A stretch of DNA of 35,027 bases. It comes from Candidatus Hepatobacter penaei. GTDB taxonomy: Bacteria; Pseudomonadota; Alphaproteobacteria; Holosporales; Hepatobacteraceae. The position numbers were made by a program, and so were the translations under genes. Shown here piece after piece: positions 6,966-14,750 of the stretch (the first letter of the stretch is position 1; each line of letters opens with the position of its first letter). The stretch covers positions 116,197 through 151,223 of the forward strand of contig NZ_JQAJ01000003.1 of NCBI RefSeq assembly GCF_000742475.1. Direction: 5' to 3'. Below the pieces are notes generated by a model. That model saw nothing but the letters and a program-made list of their open reading frames with translations. It was not told the DNA's origin and did not search any database.

Positions 6966-7824
6966 GGGGAGACCTCAAGGTGACTTGCTGGGGAGAAGAC
7001 CACACAATAGGTTGGCTGAGGGCGACGGTGTGGAGAACGCTGTCTTGGGTTGTTAGGTTCTTAAGGCGCACGTTCATTTCTGTGCCCAGATTATGCGTGA
7101 GCAAAGGTCGCTTTTGTGTGGCATGTGCTTGCGCTTTTTGGATTTGGGCGCGTGGCGCATTTTTGATATGAATCGATTGCACAATGTGGGTGGTTTGGTC
7201 AGACCATAGCTTCGCATAGTCGTCTTGCGGATATTGATCATCAAAAGAAGGGTAGATAAGCTGGCTGGGTGTTGTGCCAAGGGCACCCTCACGCAGGGTG
7301 TATTCTTGGGCATAATCTTCGCTATAAGAGTCGTGCACCAGGGCTGTGGCAGGGGCATCGACGGGGTTGCCCACACTGACGGCACACGTTACGTGCACGA
7401 CATCTTCCCCTGTTGAAGCGCAAACCTTGCGCGTCAGGGCAATGATTTTGCCTGTGGCATAGCCACCAGGCACGCAGCTGTGGGTGAGAGAGATGGCATC
7501 ATGTAAAGAAAGCATCGGCGTGGTGGGCAAAAGGGTCAGGCTTATTTCCATGGCCCGGGCTTTTCTCGCCACAAGGGTTTTTGCCATCTCCACCGCGGCA
7601 TGAAAAGCTTTTTTTCCACGGGGGGTCAAAAAAAATGTGTGTGCGTCTTGGGACAAAGGTGAATCATCCTGGGGGAGAGGTGTCCATCTGTGTGCGTCGT
7701 GGTCAAAGGTGTGCCCGCTTGTGTGTGCAGCGGTTGATCGATAGTCCTGTTGTTTGTGGGTGACGATGTCATCTTGCGCATAGTCGGTGTGGGGTGTCCA
7801 CATATCATGGGTGTTGGATGACAC
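6958..7824 (-). CDS. C-terminal part of a phage tail hub protein, after an in-frame TAG
   Basis: The protein has 288 residues from the GTG at 7824, but no ribosome-binding site precedes this GTG or the ATG at 7803. The frame is open up to TAG 7870-7872, which ends the preceding gene in the same frame. This suggests one original gene of about 615 codons. Residues 9-47 carry the W, Y, D, V, Y, H, F, W pattern of a small carbohydrate-binding-like module. Then come FFLTPRGKKAFHAAVEMAKTL and a region KARAMEISLTLLP...GGYATGKI, which looks like the beta-barrel part of siphophage or GTA hub proteins (gp15-like). It could be a separate gene with an unusual start, a broken half, or the product of stop readthrough. 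Confidence 0.55.
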   Translation of the reverse strand: MSSNTHDMWTPHTDYAQDDIVTHKQQDYRSTAAHTSGHTFDHDAHRWTPLPQDDSPLSQDAHTFFLTPRGKKAFHAAVEMAKTLVARKARAMEISLTLLPTTPMLSLHDAISLTHSCVPGGYATGKIIALTRKVCASTGEDVVHVTCAVSVGNPVDAPATALVHDSYSEDYAQEYTLREGALGTTPSQLIYPSFDDQYPQDDYAKLWSDQTTHIVQSIHIKNAPRAQIQKAQAHATQKRPLLTHNLGTEMNVRLKNLTTQDSVLHTVALSQPIVWSSPQQVTLRSPHV

Positions 7825-7869
7825 CAGGGGGCGTTTGATGGGTAAGGTGATGGCAAGACTCTTTTCTTC

Positions 7870-8805
7870 CTAGGGGCACATTTGGTGACTGTGGGTCAGG
7901 GTGAATGTCAGGCGTTCTCGACGTTTTTGTTTAAGGTGCCACCCTACAATCATTTTTCCATGAAACCACAGACGTCTCAGGGCACACTTTTTGGCGCGCC
8001 CTCCTGATGCGCGCCACAGCTGAAGGGAGGAAGGCAGCGCATCGTCAAAGGCAGGGGTGATGTCTTCAAGCTTGGAAAAAGCCACCCAATAGCCTGAGCG
8101 GCCCAGGGTTTGTCCTGTTTTTTGCCATGTCTTTTTAAGTGAGCTGGGTGTAAAGGTGCTGATCTGATGGCTAGGAAACAGGGCGCGAATAGGTCTGGAT
8201 AGGTTGGTAAGCCCGCGAGTGAGCTGGATCCACTGGGCTTCTAGGGTGACGTGGACGTGTGACAAAAGGCTGGTATTTTTTTTGATGTTCACAGATCCAG
8301 CCACACCAAAGGGGGTGACATCGTGCGTTTTGTCGCCGTCAAACAGAGAAGAAAGCGAGATGGTGTGGGAGACAGGGTCGCAATAAAGGCACACAGGCTG
8401 GGAAAGGGTGGCCAGATCTTCCCTATCTTGATCGGCCTCTTTAAAAAAAAGAGGCTCATAAAACACTGTGTCTTGATGAGCCTTGTTTATGGCTTTTATT
8501 TGTGTGTCGGCATTGTGGGGTTTGGCGCAGAGGACAAGGGTTTTTTGCACAGGGGACACACCGTGCACAGGCGTTTCCACATAACCGCGAAAGAGGCACA
8601 CAATACGACCATCATCCATTTTTTGAGATATCGTACCCCAGCCATGATGATCGAAAGAATCTTGAGACAATAGGTGAATATGTGCTTTGGCATAGCTGCC
8701 CTCCGTGTGTTCAATGGTGAATGATGTGACAGGTACACCCAGGCGCCCATGGCGTGAGGCGTCAAAGTCTGTGCTTTCTTTTTCAAGAACGATAAAAAAG
8801 GACAT
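7870..8805 (-). CDS. N-terminal part of a phage tail hub protein, ending at an in-frame TAG
   Basis: The ATG at 8805 (MSFFIVLEKES) is preceded by AAGGAAGG at good spacing; the longer reading from 8892 lacks support. It gives 311 residues. The N-terminus FTIEHTEGSYAKAHIHL and the later CLYCDPVSHTISLSSLFDG segment look like the first domains of a baseplate hub protein. The end, ERLTFTLTHSHQMCP, stops at TAG 7870-7872. Fifteen codons further in the same frame the next reading frame begins. TAG is a normal stop elsewhere in this window (pntB and mlaC end with it), so genome-wide reassignment is unlikely. It is the first tail gene after the Sam-like transporter, which is transcribed divergently. 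Confidence 0.6.
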   Translation of the reverse strand: MSFFIVLEKESTDFDASRHGRLGVPVTSFTIEHTEGSYAKAHIHLLSQDSFDHHGWGTISQKMDDGRIVCLFRGYVETPVHGVSPVQKTLVLCAKPHNADTQIKAINKAHQDTVFYEPLFFKEADQDREDLATLSQPVCLYCDPVSHTISLSSLFDGDKTHDVTPFGVAGSVNIKKNTSLLSHVHVTLEAQWIQLTRGLTNLSRPIRALFPSHQISTFTPSSLKKTWQKTGQTLGRSGYWVAFSKLEDITPAFDDALPSSLQLWRASGGRAKKCALRRLWFHGKMIVGWHLKQKRRERLTFTLTHSHQMCP

Positions 8806-8898
8806 AAGCGCCTTCCTTGGTTGTGCGTTGACCTGTGTGCGTAAATGCGGAACAATAAAAAAATCGGTGATAACGAGAAGGTTGGGAAACAAACCCTT

Positions 8899-9768
8899 AT
8901 GAAATCAAATTACGTACGTGGCGTGTCATGGTTTATCCTTGTGTCTGTGGTCAGCGCCCTCAATGATGCGCTCGTCAAAATGACCGGGCTGAGGCTGGGC
9001 GGCATGCAGGTTGCTTTTTTCAGATTTTTCTTCAGCTGTCTCACGTTGCTTCCTTTTATGGTAGTGGGCGGATGGGCTTGTTTCAAAACGCCACACTGGC
9101 GGGTTCATGGGGTGCGGTCTCTTTTTCTGTTTTTGGCGATGGCGCCGTGGTGTTATGGGGTGATTGCGCTGCCTTTATCTTTGGTCACAACCTTAAGCTT
9201 TACCACGCCTTTGTTTGTGCTGGTGTTGTCGGCTCTTTTTCTGAAAGATGCGCCAGGATGGCATCGCATTGTGGCCACATGCGTGGGGTTTGCCGGCATT
9301 TTGGTGAGCGCACAGCCCACGCTGGCCTTTAATAATTCTGTGTTCTTTCTCATTGGCTCTACGGTGTTGTTTGCCTCGCTAGATGTGTTGAATAAAAAGC
9401 TCTTGGTGCAGGATGAAACCCTTTTGTCGATGCTGTTTTTCTCGGCCCTTGGCACAACGTGTTTAAGCTTTCCGTTTGCGCTGTGGGGGTGGGTCACGCC
9501 GTCTTTGTTTGAGCTGATGACACTGTTTATCTTGGGCATTGGGGCGAACCTTATTCTTTATTGTTTGTTAAAAGCCTTTGCGTGCTGCCAACTTTCTGCT
9601 TTGCAGCCGTTTCGTTATGTCGAACTCCTGTTCTCAAGCGCCATCGGGTTTCTTGTGTTTTCAGAATTACCCTCATGGGCAACGTTGTGGGGGGCGTGTT
9701 TGATCATTCCTGCTACCTTTTATGTGGCCATTTATGAGGTGCGTCGTCCGCGTGAGAATGCTGTTTAA
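8899..9768 (+). CDS. EamA/DMT transporter resembling the Rickettsia SAM importer Sam
   Basis: The protein has 289 residues from the ATG at 8899; an upstream ATG at 8845 would add 18 polar residues, and neither has a strong ribosome-binding site. About ten membrane segments in two EamA halves are visible. Stretches such as VAFFRFFFSCLTLLPF, LNKKLLVQDETLLSMLFFSA and PFRYVELLFSSAIGFLVF match my memory of the Rickettsia Sam transporter, which imports S-adenosylmethionine from the host cell in exchange for spent cofactor. The substrate is inferred. The gene sits on the opposite strand inside the phage-like cluster: it diverges from the hub gene, and its stop overlaps the stop of the next tail gene by 4 bases. 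Confidence 0.75.
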   Translation: MKSNYVRGVSWFILVSVVSALNDALVKMTGLRLGGMQVAFFRFFFSCLTLLPFMVVGGWACFKTPHWRVHGVRSLFLFLAMAPWCYGVIALPLSLVTTLSFTTPLFVLVLSALFLKDAPGWHRIVATCVGFAGILVSAQPTLAFNNSVFFLIGSTVLFASLDVLNKKLLVQDETLLSMLFFSALGTTCLSFPFALWGWVTPSLFELMTLFILGIGANLILYCLLKAFACCQLSALQPFRYVELLFSSAIGFLVFSELPSWATLWGACLIIPATFYVAIYEVRRPRENAV

Positions 9769-10298
9769 ATTTCTTCAAGGTCAAGCTGCCACTCTTCTGT
9801 GTGTTGCCATTCATTTGCCGTGATGGTGATGTTTGTGACCGCCATCAAAAGACGCGGACGATAGGATAAAAAGCTGTCTTCAGGAACGTCGTGTTCGCTG
9901 AAAGAAACATCTGCGCCGCGCTCATGAAGGGTTACCGTCTCTTCAGGTGTGTGAAGACACACAGAGCCGGGCACAGGGGTGCGCGAGAGGTGTTGTGTTT
10001 CTTGCTGGGGGGTGAGCGGGCATGTGAAGTGCACCAAACTGTCAATCCACAAGCTTTTGCCACGGGTTAAGCCCTCAAGCGCCATAGGCATACGGTCTTG
10101 GCCTGTGATGGCAGATCTGTATTTATGGCCATAAAGGGTTGTGCAGGTGAGGGTGCCATCCAGTGTGCGCATCAAGGTGTTTGTGTCCATAAGGCGAACC
10201 ACTTGCTTACACGCGCGGGAAGAAAAAAAGGGCAAATAAGATGGATCACGTTCCTGGCCCTGGGTCCAGATGTTCAAGCTTGTTTCATGTGTGTTCAT
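9765..10298 (-). CDS. Phage structural protein of unknown function
   Basis: The ATG at 10298 gives 177 residues; the longer reading to 10418 overlaps the upstream gene out of frame and was not used. The protein is mixed alpha/beta, with no signal or membrane segment. The end, SYRPRLLMAVTNITITANEWQ followed by WQLDLEEI, looks like a beta-rich tail-tip domain. It follows the DUF3168 gene by 8 bases and so takes the place where GTA clusters carry the major tail protein, but I do not see the expected tail-tube pattern. Its stop overlaps that of the Sam-like transporter on the other strand. Confidence 0.55.
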   Translation of the reverse strand: MNTHETSLNIWTQGQERDPSYLPFFSSRACKQVVRLMDTNTLMRTLDGTLTCTTLYGHKYRSAITGQDRMPMALEGLTRGKSLWIDSLVHFTCPLTPQQETQHLSRTPVPGSVCLHTPEETVTLHERGADVSFSEHDVPEDSFLSYRPRLLMAVTNITITANEWQHTEEWQLDLEEI

Positions 10299-10306
10299 GG
10301 CAGATC

Positions 10307-10690
10307 TCACATAGTTGATGCGTTCATAAGGGGCGTGATGCGTCCCTGATAATGATAGGCGATGGCATGAATTCCGGTGGGCATGGGGGGCTGTTCTGTG
10401 TGGGCCGCTTTCAGGCAAAAGGTTTGATGATCGTGCACAAAACCCCTGGGGGGTTCAAGGCTATCTGTCATGGTGGCGGCCAGATCGAGGCGTTGTGGCT
10501 CTTGCCCCTTCAAGGTGAAAAGGGTGAAGGTGGCTGAAAACTGTGTGTGACCCTCATAGCGTTGAAAGGCAGGTACATTGATCAGCAAATAGGGGTAGTC
10601 AGTCTCTTCAGGGGGGGTAATAAAAACCGGGATATTTACCTTTTCTGACAAACGATGATAAAGCCCTTGCAATAAGGTGTGCCCGTTCAT
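10307..10690 (-). CDS. DUF3168 tail terminator-type protein (GTA gp8-like)
   Basis: The protein has 127 residues from the ATG at 10690, which overlaps the upstream stop as ATGA. The start LLQGLYHRLSEKVNIPVF and the following ETDYPYLLINVPAFQRY fit DUF3168 proteins, which form the ring that closes the tail tube at the head end in HK97-like phages and gene transfer agents. The C-terminal half (IHAIAYHYQGRI) gives the usual strand after the conserved helix. The fourth-base overlap suggests coupled translation with the adaptor gene. Confidence 0.7.
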   Translation of the reverse strand: MNGHTLLQGLYHRLSEKVNIPVFITPPEETDYPYLLINVPAFQRYEGHTQFSATFTLFTLKGQEPQRLDLAATMTDSLEPPRGFVHDHQTFCLKAAHTEQPPMPTGIHAIAYHYQGRITPLMNASTM

Positions 10691-11040
10691 GCGCTGTGCT
10701 CCTGTTTTCTCCAAAGCGCGGCTTGGATGCATGTGTAGCCTATGCGGTCGCCCACAAACTGGGGTTCAGAGAGGGGGATGAGGCAGTGGTCATGCCATAT
10801 AATTTTTTGCAGACTGTCCTCAAAACGCTCTGCGCGGATGATGATATCAAAGCATTCTCGGGCTTTTTGGGCTTCGGGGGCAGCGGCGGCCTTTCCTTGG
10901 GGGGGCTTCGTTGACGTTCCTGCTGGTTTCACGCACCCCCAGATCATGCGTTGACCGGCATCTTCCTTGACCAAAAGTCCGTTTTGCATGGTGCGCTTTC
11001 CAAAGAAAAAAATCAGAGGTGCGTTGAGCGGTTGTTTCAT
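10687..11040 (-). CDS. Head-tail adaptor (head-closure) protein, GTA gp7-like
   Basis: The protein has 117 residues starting at the ATG 4 bases after the stop of the connector gene. The order of elements matches the phage head-tail joining family (PF05521 type): an N-terminal strand with GKRTMQNGLLVKEDAG, a VKPAGT turn, a RECFDIIIRAERFEDSLQKIIW strand pair, and a final region GDRIGYTCIQA. Such proteins plug the portal-connector channel after DNA filling. Similarity is moderate. The Ala/Lys-rich loop KPPQGKAAAAPEAQ is an insertion relative to what I expect. Confidence 0.6.
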   Translation of the reverse strand: MKQPLNAPLIFFFGKRTMQNGLLVKEDAGQRMIWGCVKPAGTSTKPPQGKAAAAPEAQKARECFDIIIRAERFEDSLQKIIWHDHCLIPLSEPQFVGDRIGYTCIQAALWRKQEHSA

Positions 11041-11044
11041 CGGG

Positions 11045-11572
11045 TCACACCATTTGATAGCTGCGATGGTATTCAATCCATGGTTGGCCATAGCGCTGTG
11101 CTTTTTTGGGCGCAGAGAGATCATAGCGATCTTCATAAATATAAAGCACCGTCGACATCACGGCCTGCCGAAAGGTATCGGGCAGCTCTTCAGGTTGCGT
11201 GCCAAAGCCTGCTTTATAGGTGACCGATGTTTTCCGACGGTTTTTTTCGGCACTGAGCACGGTAATTTTTTTTGTGTTTTGTAAATCTTCAACCTCATAG
11301 GCGCTGTCAAGAAGAACGCGGTTGCCTGATTTTACCTCCAAAATGTCTGTGATGGGTCCGTGGGGCAAGGTGAGCACGGGGTTGGTGTGCGTATAGCGCC
11401 ATGTTTTTTCCAAAAGCGTTTTGCCCGTGGCTTCTTCCACCCATGCTGTGGCCGTTCGGATCAGGCCTTCGAGCAGATGGTTATCGTGATCGTGGGTAAT
11501 GTGGGCATAATCTTTCATATCAACAAGAGAAACGGCGAGGGTGGACGAGGCGGCAATCAGTTTGCTGGTCAT
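11045..11572 (-). CDS. Head-tail connector protein, phage gp6-like (GTA gp6)
   Basis: This 175-residue protein shows the gp6-like pattern: LVDMKDYAHITHDHDNHLLEGLI, the amphipathic helix TATAWVEEATGKTLLEKTWR, LPHGPITDILEV, VTYKAGFG, then PDTFRQAVMSTVLYIYEDR. This family forms the ring below the portal. AAAGGA precedes the ATG. The gene follows the capsid gene by 48 bases, the expected order in HK97-type modules. Confidence 0.8.
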   Translation of the reverse strand: MTSKLIAASSTLAVSLVDMKDYAHITHDHDNHLLEGLIRTATAWVEEATGKTLLEKTWRYTHTNPVLTLPHGPITDILEVKSGNRVLLDSAYEVEDLQNTKKITVLSAEKNRRKTSVTYKAGFGTQPEELPDTFRQAVMSTVLYIYEDRYDLSAPKKAQRYGQPWIEYHRSYQMV

Positions 11573-11620
11573 GGCTACATTCCTTTGAAAAGGGGGAGGG
11601 AGGTCCCTCCCCAGGCCTGG

Positions 11621-12763
11621 TTAATTATCAAAGTTTAAAACAGAAATCGCTTCTGGGTTGATGACATCCCCGCCGACGCGTTTGGTGACATAAAACTCCA
11701 CAAAGGGTTTGTGGCTGTAGGGGTCACGCAAGACATACATATCCTGGCGATCTACGATGTGATAGGCCTCCTTAAAGTTGCCAAACGCCACCGAGAGGCT
11801 GGCTTTATCGCTGGCCAGATCAGGCATATGGTCGGTGATATACACGGGATAGCCCAAAAGAGAGGATTGCCCCCCCTCCTTCATGGCAGGTTGCCAGAGG
11901 TGCTGCATGTTTTGTGGGTCTTTCATTTTGCGCACGGCGGCCTCAGCAGCGCGGGACATGATCCACACCGCCTCTGAAAGATAGGCAGACTTTAAGGAGC
12001 TTTTCATATCAAATAGGGTGTGCACGGCGTTTGCGTCGGCAAAGCCGCCTTTCTTCCCTGTTTTGATCACCTGCACGCCATCAGCACCACCGGCGTCTGT
12101 TAAAAACCCCTTAGGTTTGCCGAGGCCGTCACCATGGATAAAGGCCTTGGTTTCTTGTTGGGCAATGTGCTGGCTTACTTGTTGGGTGATCCAGGATTCA
12201 ATATCAATCGAAGCATCATCAATTAACCGCTGGGTGGCATGGATGCGGGCATAGAGCTCATGGGCGGGAATATGGATTTTCTTAAATGTGGGCGTTGTGG
12301 TGGCTTCACGATTGTCCGTTTCTTTCGCCCACCCCACATCAAGATCATCATGCGCCACAAGGGTGTCAAGGGCTTCAGACGATATTTTAGTCACTTTAGC
12401 GATTTTGCGAAAAAACGACGTTTCGGACAGTTTGGAAAAAACATGCGCTGATACCTCTTGAGGCACAAGCACACCGCCATTTTCGGGTGAAGAGGCATGC
12501 ATGTTCTTTGTGATCCATTTTTCATCCCCGTGGCGCATATAGCTGCGAAATCCTTTGTGCTCTCCCCATGAGGGCGTGCACGTGTCGGTGGTGGGGCGCT
12601 GATGATCCAGGCGATAGGCGTCCATTTTTTTCTCCATGGTTGTGATCTTATGCGCCAATTCCTCTGTCAGCGTGCTCTTTTCGCTGAGGGAATCGATACA
12701 TGCCTTCTGCTGATCAAGTTGTTGGCCAAGGGCGTCAAGATGTTCGTCCATGTGTTGTGTCAT
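11621..12763 (-). CDS. HK97-family major capsid protein (GTA gp5-like)
   Basis: The protein has 380 residues, with AAAGGAG five bases before the ATG. Residues 1-55 form a charged coiled coil (the delta/scaffold region removed by the protease in HK97 relatives). Around residue 95 the mature domain begins at NGGVLVPQEVSAHVFSKL. Later landmarks are HELYARIHATQRLIDDASID, the E-loop/P-domain region IHGDGLGKPKGFL, LLGYPVYITDHMPD, and the end LRDPYSHKPFVEFYVTKRVGG, close to alphaproteobacterial GTA capsids as I remember them. It sits in the order portal, protease, capsid. The gene appears intact. Confidence 0.9.
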   Translation of the reverse strand: MTQHMDEHLDALGQQLDQQKACIDSLSEKSTLTEELAHKITTMEKKMDAYRLDHQRPTTDTCTPSWGEHKGFRSYMRHGDEKWITKNMHASSPENGGVLVPQEVSAHVFSKLSETSFFRKIAKVTKISSEALDTLVAHDDLDVGWAKETDNREATTTPTFKKIHIPAHELYARIHATQRLIDDASIDIESWITQQVSQHIAQQETKAFIHGDGLGKPKGFLTDAGGADGVQVIKTGKKGGFADANAVHTLFDMKSSLKSAYLSEAVWIMSRAAEAAVRKMKDPQNMQHLWQPAMKEGGQSSLLGYPVYITDHMPDLASDKASLSVAFGNFKEAYHIVDRQDMYVLRDPYSHKPFVEFYVTKRVGGDVINPEAISVLNFDN

Positions 12764-12813
12764 ATAGGCTCCTTTGAGAAGAGGGGGGGAAGAAGAGACA
12801 AAGACAAAAAAAT

Positions 12814-13314
12814 CTATGAGGGAGATAAACTTTTGATGTGATGGATGCCTGCCTTGGGGTTGGCGGGGAGGGTGACAATAGAAATTTCCATCAAATCCAC
12901 CTGAAAAATCTTTCTCAGCTGTTGGGCGGCATCATAGCGGCTAACAAGGGACCGAAAACCAATGGATAAGCCACAAAAAGCCCCTTTTTTGAGAAACGCA
13001 TAGATTTCTCGGGCTTTGGGCGCATCAAGTAGGAGTTGCCCCACCACAAAAAGTCCGCGATGATCTTCTTTCATATGACGCCACAGGCCAAGGGGGACAT
13101 GGGCATCATGTTGCCACAAGAGAGGTGGACATTTTTTGTCTTGGCGCCATGCGTTGAGGCTGCCCCGGAAAGCGCCTGGCACCATCACATCTTTGTGTCG
13201 GTCCGGTGTATAGGTGCTGGCGTATCCAGAAAAATGACCATCATCTTCCATTGACTTTATCTCAACAGGGGATGCCCATCGTTTTTCCATGGGGATGGGG
13301 GGCGTGAAGATCAT
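12814..13314 (-). CDS. HK97-family prohead maturation protease (GTA gp4-like)
   Basis: This 166-residue serine protease removes the capsid delta domain during head maturation. The family pattern is clear: FSGYASTYTPDRHKDVMVPGAF, the catalytic His in LLWQHD (His69), and the catalytic Ser in CGLSIGF (Ser117), followed by LMEISIVTLPANPKA. Its ATG overlaps the portal stop as ATGA (13311-13314), so the two are coupled. All visible catalytic residues are retained, which argues for function. Confidence 0.9.
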   Translation of the reverse strand: MIFTPPIPMEKRWASPVEIKSMEDDGHFSGYASTYTPDRHKDVMVPGAFRGSLNAWRQDKKCPPLLWQHDAHVPLGLWRHMKEDHRGLFVVGQLLLDAPKAREIYAFLKKGAFCGLSIGFRSLVSRYDAAQQLRKIFQVDLMEISIVTLPANPKAGIHHIKSLSPS

Positions 13315-14513
13315 GGCTGTGTGTCTCCGTTTACTTGTTCATTGTTTGCCAAAGGGGGATAGCCCATGGCTTCTCGCTTTTCGTTGGTTGTTAAAAAAGA
13401 GCATTGGTTCATCCGCTCCCACGTGGCTTCTCGTTTAGCGGCCAGGGAAGGGATAGCGTCTGGGTCATAGGCCAAGCGCAGTCCTTCACCAAACTGTGGG
13501 GTCAGCCATGTGTTGAACTGGTTAATCACACGTTCTAAAAGTGGAAGCACGGTATCTTCCCATAAATGGAGACGGGCTTCGCGATAGTTAGAAAACGTGG
13601 CATCCCCAGGGATACCCACAAGCATGGGGGGCACACCAAAAATCTGGGAAATTTCGCGCGCAGATATGTTGCGTCCTTCGCCAAAATCCATGTCTTTGGG
13701 GGACAGACCCATTTCTTGCCATTTGCAATCGCCGCCCTCAAGAATCATGATCTGGCCGGCATTTTTGGTGCCTTGGTGGATGTCACGTAGACTCTCACGC
13801 AGCTCTTCCTTTTGCTCCTGTGTCAGGTGAGCGCCATTTTGGGTGTTGATGAGTAAAGCGCCTGAGGGTCTGCCGCCGTTTTCCAGCAATGATAAATTGT
13901 GGCGCGCCACCGTGTTGTGACAATTAATAGATTGCATGGCTGCTTCGATGGGGCTTAACCCATACCAATCATCGCGGGGGTGAAAAAACTTGAGGTGTAA
14001 AAGGGGATGGGGCCCATCGGCAGGGAGAGGAATGGTTTTTTTGTGGTTTTGAACCTGATATTCATAGCCGGCAGGAAGACCATGGCTTCCTGGCAAAATG
14101 CGCATGCGGTCTGGGCGCAGCGTGTAAAGCTCGTAAGGTGGGTGACTATCTAAAGAAACGGCCTCCACATAGGCGTTGCCTGAAAGCAGCAAATAAGACA
14201 TCAACGACTCAACAAAAATGTTATGACCTTGCAGCGGATTGGGTTTATCAAGCAAGCTTTGTAGGGGGTGAGAGGTCAAAGGCTGATCGTGGTGAAAAAG
14301 ACGCCATGGCACACTGGCGACGCTGCGTGCAATTAAATTGACGGCGCGGTGCACAATCACATTTTTTTCATAACTCATCTTCACCAAATACTGATAGTCA
14401 GAGGCATGCCAATGGGTGTGGTGTGTATGGGTGAGTGCGGTTAAAGACGCAAAGTGGCTTTCTTTTTTTTCAGGTGCCGCCGTCTCAAACAAGCGGCGTA
14501 AGGAAGTGTGCAT
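13311..14513 (-). CDS. HK97-family portal protein (GTA gp3-like)
   Basis: The 400-residue protein forms the dodecameric DNA entry ring at the capsid vertex. Seen features: VHRAVNLIARSVASVPWRLF near the start, LLDKPNPLQGHNIFVESLMSYLLLSGNAYVE, LKFFHPRDDWYGLSPIEAA, and GIPGDATFSNYREARLHLWEDTVLPLLERV in the second half. All are strong portal signatures. The ATG at 14513 is preceded by AAGG. It is the first gene of the minus-strand cluster. The terminase genes expected upstream are absent: the next gene is mlaA on the other strand, 237 bases away. Confidence 0.92.
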   Translation of the reverse strand: MHTSLRRLFETAAPEKKESHFASLTALTHTHHTHWHASDYQYLVKMSYEKNVIVHRAVNLIARSVASVPWRLFHHDQPLTSHPLQSLLDKPNPLQGHNIFVESLMSYLLLSGNAYVEAVSLDSHPPYELYTLRPDRMRILPGSHGLPAGYEYQVQNHKKTIPLPADGPHPLLHLKFFHPRDDWYGLSPIEAAMQSINCHNTVARHNLSLLENGGRPSGALLINTQNGAHLTQEQKEELRESLRDIHQGTKNAGQIMILEGGDCKWQEMGLSPKDMDFGEGRNISAREISQIFGVPPMLVGIPGDATFSNYREARLHLWEDTVLPLLERVINQFNTWLTPQFGEGLRLAYDPDAIPSLAAKREATWERMNQCSFLTTNEKREAMGYPPLANNEQVNGDTQP

Positions 14514-14750
14514 AGCGATAGCCTTGTGTTAAGGATGTATAGAACACACAAAACGCATTGATAAAAAACCAAAAATGGATAATCTTAGGAAGGGGTGGTG
14601 CCAACCCTGGCGCACGTCCATCCCGTCAGATGTTTAAATAAGTATCAGAAATATAGCAAAAAATCAAATTTTTTACCAAATTTTAACAAAAATTACTTGA
14701 GGATTAGTTCTTACGCCCTTGAAAAAGTATCCACGCCGTTTCTTATTGCC

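Noticed and set aside
7870-7872. Genome-wide reassignment of TAG to an amino acid
   Set aside because: mlaC, pntB and the repeat protein at 2-364 end in TAG at sensible positions.
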